Source: Limnoglobus sp. (GTDB taxonomy: Bacteria; Planctomycetota; Planctomycetia; Gemmatales; Gemmataceae). Taken from it: a stretch of 7,560 bases of DNA. This document shows, in pieces, positions 1-6,816 of the stretch. The stretch is from positions 1 to 7,560 of the forward strand of contig JANXNT010000488.1 of NCBI GenBank assembly GCA_025353985.1, given 5' to 3'. Position 1 is the first letter of the stretch. Each line of letters begins with the position of its first letter. The notes under the pieces are model-generated. The model saw only the letters and a program-made list of their open reading frames with translations. It was not told the origin of the DNA and did not search any database. The translations under genes were made by a program, and so were the position numbers.

Positions 1-43
1 AAAGACCTGCGGCTACCAGAAAAGAAGAAGAATGCCGGTCACA

Positions 44-1813
44 TCATGCCAGGGGCAGGCTGTTCAGGTCGGTGCCGGTGCCGTGCGTGCTCGGGTTGCG
101 GTCCCACCACTCGGTGGATCGGCTCATTGTCCAAGCGTTTGCGCACCCGCAGGCGTTCAGTGCGGCTTCGAGGTCGGCGGCCTTCGTGTACCGCGATGCG
201 AGCGGTTTTGCCAGGCACTTCGCGATAACGTGCGCGAGGTCCGAGGGCACGTACGGGTTCGCCACCGCGATCGGCGTTGGCTCTTCGTTGACCACGGCTA
301 ACAGCGTTCGCACCGCATTGTCCCGGTGGAACGCTTCCTTGCCCGTAAGCAAAAAGTACGCCACGCTGCCGAGGCTGAACAAGTCGCTGCATTCGTCGAG
401 TGGCAACCCTTGCGCCTGTTCGGGCGACATGTATTCGGGCGTGCCGACGATCAAGCCATCGCGGGTGATCTTGGCGTTCGGGTCCGCATCTTCGGACAGC
501 GATTGCACGAGGCCGAAGTCGACGACTTTCGCTTGGTCGTGCGGACTGCCATCGGGAAGAATTACCACGTTCGAAGGCTTAATATCGCGATGAACCAACC
601 CCAAACGGTGTGCCTCGCGGAGTGCCCCGCAGACTTGCCGAATGATGTGTACGACGCGATCCGCAGACATCGGGCCGTGCGCAGAGACGATCTCTTCGAG
701 GCTCATCCCCGGCAGATATTCCATGACGTAATAGAAGGTGCCATCGTCGGCGCGGCCGTAGTCGTAAATCTCCACCGTGTTCGGGTGGCGCAGTTGCGCC
801 GTCGCCTGCACTTCGCGCTCGAATCGCTTCAATTGCTCCGCATTATCGAGGTACTTCGGGTGAATCCGCTTGATGGCACAGGGGCGTTTCAGCAGTTGAT
901 GTTCGGCGAGATAAACTTCGCCCATGCCACCCTGGCCGAGCTTGCGCCGGAGCCGATACTGGCCGAGTTCGCGCACCGCTTGCTTGGCGGTCTGCACCTC
1001 TTCACGCAGCGCCGCCGTCTTCGCGGTACCGAATACGGATAGCCCACCACCCGCCACGAGCATCGTGAACGACACCGCAAAGAGCATGATTTTGTGCCGC
1101 CACGTCGGTTCATGTAGCATCGCACTAATGCCATCAATCGCGAGGGCGGCGATGGCCATGGCAAGAACGACACCGATGCCGCGCGACAGCGTGTTCGGAA
1201 CGAGTACGCCGTGAAAGACGATGAGCGCGAACCAGTTGAAGTGTACGATCAGCGCTGCGGCTAGCACCGAATATTGCTCTTGGCGAAACAGGTTCGGGTC
1301 GTCGCGCAAACCGGCGACGTTGAGCAAATCGGAGGTCAGTAGCGCGAACTGCCAGTAGGCGAAGAACAGTCCCATCGCGCCGAAGATGGCAATTTCGAAC
1401 ACGCGCAGGCCGTTCTTGGGCAGGTCGCGGCACATTCGTAACGCCGACGCGGTACCGATGAGCGCGGCGAACACCACTCCCGAAAGCACGATCCCCGTCC
1501 AGCCGACGACGGGCCGCGCGAATAGCTCGATGAACCCCGTAGCCGCCGACGTGAAGAAGAAAAAGAACGGCACCGACGCCACGAGGCAGCAGAGCATCAG
1601 GCGTTGTTGAAAAAGCTGTTTTGTCTCCGAATCGAGCCGCCCCTCGGGCACGTAGGCTTCGGTCGTCGCCGCGGGCGGGATCATATGAACGGGTAGCGCC
1701 ACCGAGGCCGACAATTCGTAATCGGTGGTATCGGGCGCATCGACGGGCGGCCCCGTCCGCAAGACGTGCTTTGTACGCGGTGGAACGTATGGCATACTCG
1801 GTGTCGCAGGCAT
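44..1813 (-). CDS. Membrane-anchored Hanks-type Ser/Thr protein kinase, six N-terminal membrane helices and C-terminal kinase domain
   Basis: This 589-residue protein should phosphorylate Ser/Thr on unknown cytoplasmic substrates. Six hydrophobic segments lie at about 71-95, 104-125, 136-160, 181-205, 212-232 and 241-262. The basic loop at 126-137 and acidic loop at 161-180 fit a topology with both ends in the cytoplasm. A short charged linker (263-285) leads to the kinase domain (about 286-550). All key residues are visible: glycine loop GQGGMG (293-298), Lys315 in CAIK, helix-C Glu334, HRD (408-410) with Lys412 and Asn415, DFG (432-434), GTPEYMSPE (457-465), SDLFSLG (476-482) and Arg541. 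It is therefore an RD-type, probably active kinase. The tail carries a WTMSRSTEWW motif (561-570), similar to a Trp-rich ending I recall from other bacterial kinases. The membrane part precedes the kinase, the reverse of PknB, and I recognise no named sensor family in it. The first ATG (1813) was chosen, Met7 is an alternative, and no strong ribosome-binding site is seen. The gene is divergent from the next kinase. Confidence 0.93.
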   Translation of the reverse strand: MPATPSMPYVPPRTKHVLRTGPPVDAPDTTDYELSASVALPVHMIPPAATTEAYVPEGRLDSETKQLFQQRLMLCCLVASVPFFFFFTSAATGFIELFARPVVGWTGIVLSGVVFAALIGTASALRMCRDLPKNGLRVFEIAIFGAMGLFFAYWQFALLTSDLLNVAGLRDDPNLFRQEQYSVLAAALIVHFNWFALIVFHGVLVPNTLSRGIGVVLAMAIAALAIDGISAMLHEPTWRHKIMLFAVSFTMLVAGGGLSVFGTAKTAALREEVQTAKQAVRELGQYRLRRKLGQGGMGEVYLAEHQLLKRPCAIKRIHPKYLDNAEQLKRFEREVQATAQLRHPNTVEIYDYGRADDGTFYYVMEYLPGMSLEEIVSAHGPMSADRVVHIIRQVCGALREAHRLGLVHRDIKPSNVVILPDGSPHDQAKVVDFGLVQSLSEDADPNAKITRDGLIVGTPEYMSPEQAQGLPLDECSDLFSLGSVAYFLLTGKEAFHRDNAVRTLLAVVNEEPTPIAVANPYVPSDLAHVIAKCLAKPLASRYTKAADLEAALNACGCANAWTMSRSTEWWDRNPSTHGTGTDLNSLPLA

Positions 1814-1909
1814 CGCTTTTCGCCGTCAGTTACGGGAAAGGACCATCCCCACACGATTCTACGATGTTCCGCGCGAAACGGGGCGCGACTATTCACATCG
1901 ATTCTGTTC

Positions 1910-1915
1910 TATACT
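1910..1915 (+). promoter_or_regulatory. Possible -10 box (TATACT) for the plus-strand kinase
   Basis: TATACT matches the bacterial -10 consensus at five of six positions and lies in the 166-bp gap between the divergent kinases, 64 bp before the ATG at 1980. No good -35 element is found at normal spacing; TTCACA at 1892-1897 is too close. The same bases read on the minus strand give TATAGA (1908-1913), a weaker -10 for the opposite gene, so the two promoters could overlap. This is a motif match only. Confidence 0.22.
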
Positions 1916-1965
1916 GAATTTGTCGCAGCTGTGGCCGTCTCGCGTTTAGAGTATCAGGTGCCTTT

Positions 1966-1969
1966 AGGA
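1966..1969 (+). promoter_or_regulatory. Probable Shine-Dalgarno sequence (AGGA) for the kinase at 1980
   Basis: AGGA within TTTAGGAA ends 10 bases before the ATG at 1980, an acceptable spacing for ribosome binding. It supports 1980 as the start. The other genes in the window show no comparable site. Confidence 0.45.
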
Positions 1970-1979
1970 ATCGGCTGAC

Positions 1980-3446
1980 ATGTCCGAGCGTACGCAACCC
2001 GCGATACCCGATCCGCTGCTCGATGAGCCGCCGGAGAATCCGGCGATTGCGCCGACGATGGTGCAACAAGGCAGCGTGCCACTTCATACGACGCCGCGCC
2101 CCGCGTGGGGGTTTTCGACGGGTATTCAGCGCATCGGCCAATACGAAACGCAGAAGCGGCTCGGCGAAGGGGGCATGGGAATCGTGTTCCAAGGTTGGGA
2201 CACGCAACTTCAGCGGAAAGTCGCGATCAAAGTCTTGTTGCCGCAATACGCCTCCGACCGCGAGGCGTGTGATCGTTTCTTACGCGAGGCCCGTTCGGCG
2301 GCGGCGATCTCGCACGATAATGTCGTGAGCATCTATCACGTCGGCGATCACAACGGCGCGGCGTACTTGGTCATGCCGCTGTTGAAGGGCTACTCGCTCG
2401 AAAATTACATGTTGCGTAAAGGTTTGCCGACCGGTTCGCAGACGATTCGCATCATTCGCGAGATTGCGGCAGGATTGTCGGCGGCCCACGCTCGCGGCCT
2501 CATCCATCGCGATATCAAACCCGCGAACATCTGGCTCGAATCGCCGAATGGCCGCGTCAAAATCCTCGATTTCGGCATCGCCAAACCGATGGGGGCGACC
2601 GATTGGACCGCCATTTCCGAGGCCGGTGTCATCATGGGCACACCGGCGTTCATGAGTCCCGAACAAGCTCGCGGTGCGACGATCGATTCGCGCAGCGACC
2701 TGTTCAGCCTCGGGACGCTAGCGTACCGGATGTACGCCGGGGTTGCGCCATTCGCACGACCGACGCCGATGGATACCATCACGGCGCTCGTCACCGAAGA
2801 CGCTACGCCGTTGAGCGAATGGAACCCGCAAGTACCGCCACGATTCGCCGCACTCATCCATCGCCTCATTAGCCGCAACCCCGACGACCGCCCCGCCACC
2901 TGCGAGGAAGTCATTCGCGAACTGCGTTATATCGAGCGAGATAACGCCGGCGACCGCATGACGGCGATCCTGACCGCGCAAGCCGACATTCGCATCAGCA
3001 GCGATGTCATTCCGAAACTGCAAGCCGAAGCCGCAGATCCCGGCTATGAAGTGATCGAAGATTACGAAACGACCGAAGTCATCCCGCAAGCGATTGATGT
3101 ATCGAATCCACAGCCGGCGAAAACCGGCCATCGCAAGTTGATTCTGGCGTTCGCAATCGGTGCGAGCCTTGCGGCCGGATCGGTCTATTGGTTGACATCC
3201 GGCACGACGAAAACCGACACGCCTGTTGCTCCTGTCACGCCCACGTTGCTAACGCCAACTCCGACTGCCGCTGCGCAACCGAAAGAAGACATCGAACGTC
3301 GGCCTCCACGTGACGATTCGGATCACCGGCCCGGCGAACCGTGGCTCGATGCTGAAGGACGGCCAAGACCACCGCCACCTCATCCACGCCCACCGTTCCC
3401 GAAACATCCACCTGGCAAAGACAGGCCACCACCGCCACGACAGTAG
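1980..3446 (+). CDS. PknB-like Hanks-type Ser/Thr protein kinase with one membrane helix and proline-rich tail
   Basis: This 488-residue protein is a probable transmembrane Ser/Thr kinase acting on unknown substrates. A flexible N-terminal stretch (1-52) precedes the kinase domain (about 53-316). Visible landmarks are GEGGMG (62-67), Lys84 in VAIK, helix-C Glu103, HRD (176-178) with Lys180 and Asn183, DFG (197-199), GTPAFMSPE (220-228), SDLFSLG (239-245) and Arg304 in DDRP. All catalytic positions are intact and it is an RD kinase, so activation-loop autophosphorylation is likely. An acidic juxtamembrane region (about 317-380) leads to one hydrophobic helix (about 387-405). The outer part is only about 80 residues: Thr/Pro-rich (406-432), then rich in Pro, Arg, His and Asp (433-488). 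It has no PASTA or other recognisable sensor domain, unlike Mycobacterium PknB. The start is supported by an AGGA site. It is divergent from the kinase at 44-1813, but their membrane arrangements are opposite, so they are not simple duplicates. Confidence 0.95.
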   Translation: MSERTQPAIPDPLLDEPPENPAIAPTMVQQGSVPLHTTPRPAWGFSTGIQRIGQYETQKRLGEGGMGIVFQGWDTQLQRKVAIKVLLPQYASDREACDRFLREARSAAAISHDNVVSIYHVGDHNGAAYLVMPLLKGYSLENYMLRKGLPTGSQTIRIIREIAAGLSAAHARGLIHRDIKPANIWLESPNGRVKILDFGIAKPMGATDWTAISEAGVIMGTPAFMSPEQARGATIDSRSDLFSLGTLAYRMYAGVAPFARPTPMDTITALVTEDATPLSEWNPQVPPRFAALIHRLISRNPDDRPATCEEVIRELRYIERDNAGDRMTAILTAQADIRISSDVIPKLQAEAADPGYEVIEDYETTEVIPQAIDVSNPQPAKTGHRKLILAFAIGASLAAGSVYWLTSGTTKTDTPVAPVTPTLLTPTPTAAAQPKEDIERRPPRDDSDHRPGEPWLDAEGRPRPPPPHPRPPFPKHPPGKDRPPPPRQ

Positions 3447-3472
3447 GCGAATTCGACGCCTATTTGTCGTTT
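3442..3472 (+). terminator. Possible intrinsic terminator overlapping the kinase stop codon
   Basis: TAGGCG (3444-3449) pairs perfectly with CGCCTA (3457-3462) around a seven-base AATTCGA loop. The stem can grow to eight pairs by adding one G-U and one A-U pair at its base. It is followed by TTTGTCGTTT, a T-rich but interrupted tract. The stem uses the TAG stop codon itself. The shape fits a weak rho-independent terminator, but the tract is poor and the call rests on folding by eye. Confidence 0.35.
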
Positions 3473-3498
3473 GCCGATTAGCGCGAAAGATCGAATTA

Positions 3499-3546
3499 AA
3501 TCTATTTTAGCGATGTGCCGGCTCGGTATTACGATGCGAATAGATT
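3499..3546. repeat. Eight-base inverted repeat in the gap before the 1048-residue gene
   Basis: AATCTATT (3499-3506) is the exact reverse complement of AATAGATT (3539-3546), separated by 32 bases. Within the loop, CCG (3518-3520) and CGG (3524-3526) can form a small inner hairpin. The surrounding 174-bp gap (3447-3620) is more AT-rich than the genes. The repeat could be a protein-binding site or part of an RNA fold, or chance in an AT-rich stretch. Confidence 0.3.
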
Positions 3547-3554
3547 GTACAATC
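3543..3554. promoter_or_regulatory. Perfect 12-bp palindrome GATTGTACAATC, possible operator
   Basis: The twelve bases equal their own reverse complement. They lie 66 bp before the GTG start of the large secreted-protein gene and overlap the right arm of the inverted repeat at 3499-3546. The form and position suit a binding site for a dimeric regulator. A palindrome this size is expected about once or twice by chance in a window of this length, so the call is tentative. Confidence 0.22.
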
Positions 3555-3620
3555 CCTCCATCTTCGCAGATCGTCTAGTATTGAATCTAGCTTCAAAAAT
3601 CCCACCTATAGGCCATCCTA

Positions 3621-6600
3621 GTGAGTATTCACCGTCTCCGTTTCGAATCGCTCGAAGATCGCACCACTCCTGCCACGCTTCCCGATGGTTTCGGATTGTC
3701 TCTTGTCACGGCGAACCTCACTCTCCCGACGGCACTGCAAGAAGCGGCGGATGGGCGATTGTTCGTGACCGAGAAAGGGGGTGCAATCCGCGTCGTGCAA
3801 TCGAACGGTACCCTATTGGCCACACCTGCGATCACGCTGAACGTCGAAACGGATAGCGAGCGTGGTCTTCTCGGCATTACCGTCGATCCCGCGTTTGCAA
3901 CCAACTCGTTCGTTTACGTGTATTACACCGTTCCCCCTGCCACGCCGACAGGGAATGCGCACAATCGGATCAGTCGCTTCACGATGGTCGGCAACACGAT
4001 CGACGCGAATACGGAGTTCGTGCTTCAGGATCTCGATCCGACTCCCAACTCGCACCACAACGGCGGGGCACTGCACTTCGGTATCGACGGCAAACTTTAC
4101 GTGGCCGTCGGCGACAACACGTCATCCGATTTGGCGCATTCGCTGACAAGCCACTTCGGCAAGATCCTCCGCTACAACGCCGATGGCACGATTCCGATCG
4201 ACAATCCGCCCACCATCGACGGTTTCTTTGGCCAGACCACCTCGGGAAAGTACCGTGCGATTTACGCGATTGGGCTGCGAAATCCATTCACATTCGACGT
4301 TCAGCCGTTAACGGGTCGTACGCTCATCAATGATGTCGGCCAAAATGCCTTTGAAGAAATCAATGACCTCGCCCCTGGGCGCGACTATGGCTGGCCTTCT
4401 ACCGAAGGGAATTTCAACCCCGCGCAGAATCCCGATTTCACACCGCCTACGCTGAGTTACCCGCACGGTAGCGGCACGAACGCGGGGTTCGCAATTACGG
4501 GCGGGACGTTCTACAACCCGACGACGGAGAGTTTCCCCTCGGAGTATGTCGGCGATTATTTCTACGCCGACTACGTGAACGGCTGGATTCGCAGCTACGA
4601 CGAAGCCTCAAACACCTCTTCGCTTTTCGCCAGCGATCTGACAAATTTCCGCATCGTCGATCTCGATACGACGCGCAATGGCGACTTGCTCGTCCTCGAT
4701 CTCGGCTACAGTGGCGGGGCGGGCGAAGGGAAAATCTATCGCATCAGCCGCGTATTAAGCCCGGAGTTCGCAACGCAGCCGCTCGATGCGATCACCCGAC
4801 CGAACGAGCCGGTCACGTTCGTTTCCCTCGCGGACGGCACGCCGACGCCAACGTACCAATGGCAGCGGAACGGCGTCAACATCCCCGGTGCGACTTCGGC
4901 ATCCTTCACGCTGACGAACCCGGCACTCGCGAACAATAGCGATACGTTTCGTTCGGTCGCCACGAATGGCTCCGGTAGCGCGACGAGTCGTTCGGCGGTT
5001 CTCACCGTCACGACCAACCTCATGCCGACAATCTCGATCATCACGCCGATAGTCGGTACTACGGTCTCAGCCGGCACGACGATCTCGTACTCTGGTGCCG
5101 CCACCGACCCCGAGGATGGTATCCTCGGTGGCTCGGAATTCACGTGGCGCGTCGATTACTATACCGGTGCGGCCGTTCGACCGCTGATTCTCGAAACGAC
5201 CGGCTTGAAGGCAGGCACGTTCACGATTGGAACGACGACACCGTACACCTTGCCGGACGTGTTCTACCGCATCACGCTGAAAGTCGTCGATTCCTTTGGC
5301 AATATTGTAACGACCTCTCGCGATGTGCTACCGCAAACGGCCGCCGTAACGCTATTCAGCCAGCCGAATGGCGTACCACTGACACTCGATGGTCAGCCGG
5401 TTACGGCCCCCTCGACCTTCGTTGGCGTCGTCGGTATCCTGCGGCAAATCAGTGCTCCACTCACCTTTGGCACAGGCACGAATACGCTCAACTTCAGCAA
5501 GTGGTCGGATGGTAACACGAATCGTATTCGCACGATCTCGACCCCCGCAGGCGGTGGACAGTACGAGGCGATATACGCACTCCCGCCACCCGTAGTCCCT
5601 CAGGTTGTCGTTCCTCCCGTAGTCCCTCCGGTCGTCCCGCCCGTGGTCCCTCCGGTCGTCCCGCCCGTGGTCCCTCCCGTAATCCCTCCGATCGTGAAAC
5701 CGGTAGTGCCTCCGGTCGTTGTGCCGCCACCGGTTGTTCCCCCAACGGCTGTTGTGCCACCAACGGTCGTACCGCCTCCACCGCCGATTGCGCCGGTGCT
5801 AATCGGCAGTGGCCCTGGCCGCACCGCATCGATTCGTGCCATCGATCCGACAACAGGGCTGACGATTTCGAGCTACGATTTGTCGCAGTTACCCACCGCC
5901 TTCGGTAGTCAAACCCGCGTGACGAGCGGCGACTTGAACGGCGATGGTATCGCCGAAGCGATCGCGGGTTCCGGCCCTGGCACCGAGCCGCGCGTCGTGA
6001 TTTACGACGGCAAAACGGCGGCCATCCTCGGCTCGGCGCTCGTATTCGAATCAACGTTCACCGGTGGGATTTTCGTGGCCGCCGGAGACATCGATGGCGA
6101 TGGCATCGCCGATCTCGTCGTCTCACCCGATGAAGGCGGCGGCCCGCGCGTGCGCGTGTTTCGGAGCGGAAACTTCGATCAAGTGATCGCCGATTTCTTC
6201 GGCATCGAAGATCCGGATTTCCGCGGCGGGGCACGAATTGCAACGGGCGATGTCAACGCCGACGGCCAAATCGACTTGATCGTGGCCGCCGGGATCGGTG
6301 GTGGCCCCCGCATCGCGGGCTTCGACGGGCGCTCACTCGTCAGCGGTACGCCGACGAAGGTCTTCGCCGACTTCTTCGCGTTCGAAGAGACACTTCGCAA
6401 CGGCGCATTCGTCGCTTTAGGCGACCTCAACGGCGATGGCCGCGACGACCTGATTACCGGTGCTGGCCCCGGCGGCGGGCCGCGCGTGATCGCCTTCAAC
6501 GGAGCCGAACTGAGTGCGAACAACGCGCAGGCGTTCCTCGCAAATTTCTTCGCCGGCGACACTGAATCGCGTGGCGGCGTCCGCGTCTCGTCTCGCCCCG

Positions 6601-6767
6601 TGGCGCGAAGCGTGACGGACGACCTCATCGTCGGCACTGCACCCGGCACCGCCGCCCGCGTCATCGTCTATCGCGGCGCAGACCTGACACCCGATGCCCA
6701 ACCGACCGAGCTAATCAACGTCGCCGCGTTCGAAGACGATTTCGCCGGTGGCGTGTTCGTGGGGTAA
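3621..6767 (+). CDS. Large secreted modular protein: PQQ-dependent sugar dehydrogenase-like domain, Ig/PKD-like domains, VVPP linker, FG-GAP repeats
   Basis: This 1048-residue protein is probably extracellular or surface-bound. Residues 1-18 (FESLEDRTTPA, 8-18) resemble the planctomycete extracellular-protein motif; no ordinary hydrophobic signal peptide is present. Residues about 23-376 look like the glucose/sorbosone dehydrogenase family, a six-bladed propeller that binds PQQ and Ca2+. Landmarks are ERGLLGI (80-86), SHHNGGALHF (144-153), GLRNPF (218-223), DYGWPSTEG (255-263) and GKIYRI (370-375). His145/146 and Arg220-Asn221 are candidates for the catalytic pair, but sugar oxidation is unproven. 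An Ig-like domain (about 383-465, YQWQRNG) lacks the usual cysteines. A PKD-like domain with DPEDG (about 468-568) and a beta domain (574-653) follow. Then come a (VVPP)n linker (657-725) and six FG-GAP/VCBS-type repeats (726-1048). GTG is the only reasonable start: an in-frame TAG at 3609-3611 closes the frame upstream. No clear ribosome-binding site is seen, only AGG at 3610-3612. Confidence 0.92.
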   Translation: MSIHRLRFESLEDRTTPATLPDGFGLSLVTANLTLPTALQEAADGRLFVTEKGGAIRVVQSNGTLLATPAITLNVETDSERGLLGITVDPAFATNSFVYVYYTVPPATPTGNAHNRISRFTMVGNTIDANTEFVLQDLDPTPNSHHNGGALHFGIDGKLYVAVGDNTSSDLAHSLTSHFGKILRYNADGTIPIDNPPTIDGFFGQTTSGKYRAIYAIGLRNPFTFDVQPLTGRTLINDVGQNAFEEINDLAPGRDYGWPSTEGNFNPAQNPDFTPPTLSYPHGSGTNAGFAITGGTFYNPTTESFPSEYVGDYFYADYVNGWIRSYDEASNTSSLFASDLTNFRIVDLDTTRNGDLLVLDLGYSGGAGEGKIYRISRVLSPEFATQPLDAITRPNEPVTFVSLADGTPTPTYQWQRNGVNIPGATSASFTLTNPALANNSDTFRSVATNGSGSATSRSAVLTVTTNLMPTISIITPIVGTTVSAGTTISYSGAATDPEDGILGGSEFTWRVDYYTGAAVRPLILETTGLKAGTFTIGTTTPYTLPDVFYRITLKVVDSFGNIVTTSRDVLPQTAAVTLFSQPNGVPLTLDGQPVTAPSTFVGVVGILRQISAPLTFGTGTNTLNFSKWSDGNTNRIRTISTPAGGGQYEAIYALPPPVVPQVVVPPVVPPVVPPVVPPVVPPVVPPVIPPIVKPVVPPVVVPPPVVPPTAVVPPTVVPPPPPIAPVLIGSGPGRTASIRAIDPTTGLTISSYDLSQLPTAFGSQTRVTSGDLNGDGIAEAIAGSGPGTEPRVVIYDGKTAAILGSALVFESTFTGGIFVAAGDIDGDGIADLVVSPDEGGGPRVRVFRSGNFDQVIADFFGIEDPDFRGGARIATGDVNADGQIDLIVAAGIGGGPRIAGFDGRSLVSGTPTKVFADFFAFEETLRNGAFVALGDLNGDGRDDLITGAGPGGGPRVIAFNGAELSANNAQAFLANFFAGDTESRGGVRVSSRPVARSVTDDLIVGTAPGTAARVIVYRGADLTPDAQPTELINVAAFEDDFAGGVFVG
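5619..5678 (+). repeat. 24-bp tandem repeat encoding VVPPVVPP
   Basis: Two adjacent 24-base units (5619-5642 and 5643-5666) differ at one position, and a third begins at 5667 and decays after 11 bases. Each encodes VVPPVVPP. They form the core of a longer Pro/Val linker (residues 657-725) between the beta domains and the FG-GAP repeats. Near-identity of the DNA suggests recent expansion or slippage here. The flanking PP and VV units use different codons and look older. Confidence 0.75.
5796..6767 (+). repeat. Six FG-GAP/VCBS-type protein repeats, probable second beta-propeller
   Basis: Residues 726-1048 of the large protein repeat a G-x-GPGGGPRV ... GG-x-x-VA-x-GDLNGDG-x-x-DLI pattern about every 50-60 residues. 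Calcium-loop sequences of the DxNxDG kind appear at residues 771-776, 823-828, 877-882 and 935-940. The fifth copy (about 989-1003) has lost its loop, and the sixth ends at GGVFVG at the very C-terminus. Such repeats are known to form propellers that bind Ca2+ and often mediate adhesion or binding. The ligand here is unknown. Confidence 0.8.
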
Positions 6768-6777
6768 TCGGGCGAAG

Positions 6778-6804
6778 TTCGCGAGGCGAGCGGCGATTCG
6801 CGAG
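6778..6804. repeat. Direct repeat TTCGCGAG in the gap before the TPR gene
   Basis: TTCGCGAG occurs at 6778-6785 and again at 6797-6804, one copy start every 19 bases. The second copy directly abuts the TATAAT box at 6805. Each contains the palindrome TCGCGA. They could be regulator sites flanking the core promoter, or simply reflect GC-rich composition. Confidence 0.25.
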
Positions 6805-6810
6805 TATAAT
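6805..6810 (+). promoter_or_regulatory. Consensus -10 box (TATAAT) just before the TPR gene, probable leaderless start
   Basis: TATAAT is a perfect -10 consensus and ends six bases before the ATG at 6817. Transcription normally starts about seven bases after the -10, so the mRNA would begin at or next to the start codon. No Shine-Dalgarno sequence is present, which agrees with leaderless translation. No convincing -35 hexamer is seen at 16-18 bp spacing (6781-6788 reads GCGAGGCG). Confidence 0.45.
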
Positions 6811-6816
6811 CGGCGT

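Noticed and set aside
32..1042. Plus-strand open frames opposite the first kinase, up to 238 codons
   Set aside because: The minus strand encodes an intact kinase with all catalytic motifs; the plus-strand products are Arg-rich and featureless.
2280..3131. Several minus-strand open frames across the second kinase
   Set aside because: They overlap the kinase domain with all its motifs on the plus strand and are shadows of GC-rich codon use.
3515..3856. Plus-strand open frame of 113 codons starting before the large gene
   Set aside because: Most of it overlaps the dehydrogenase domain in another frame and it shows no motif or ribosome-binding site.
5591..5795. Short tandem repeats considered as a CRISPR-like array
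   Set aside because: There are no unique spacers and the repeats encode an in-frame VVPP linker.
5494..6054. Minus-strand open frame of 186 codons, and an 80-codon Gly/Thr-rich frame at 5600-5842
   Set aside because: Both are antisense to the clearly coding secreted-protein gene. The Gly/Thr repeats are just the complement of the VVPP-coding repeat.
6768..6816. GCGAA-G-TTCGC inverted repeat considered as a terminator for the secreted-protein gene
   Set aside because: The loop would be a single base and no T tract follows, so it cannot form a normal intrinsic terminator.
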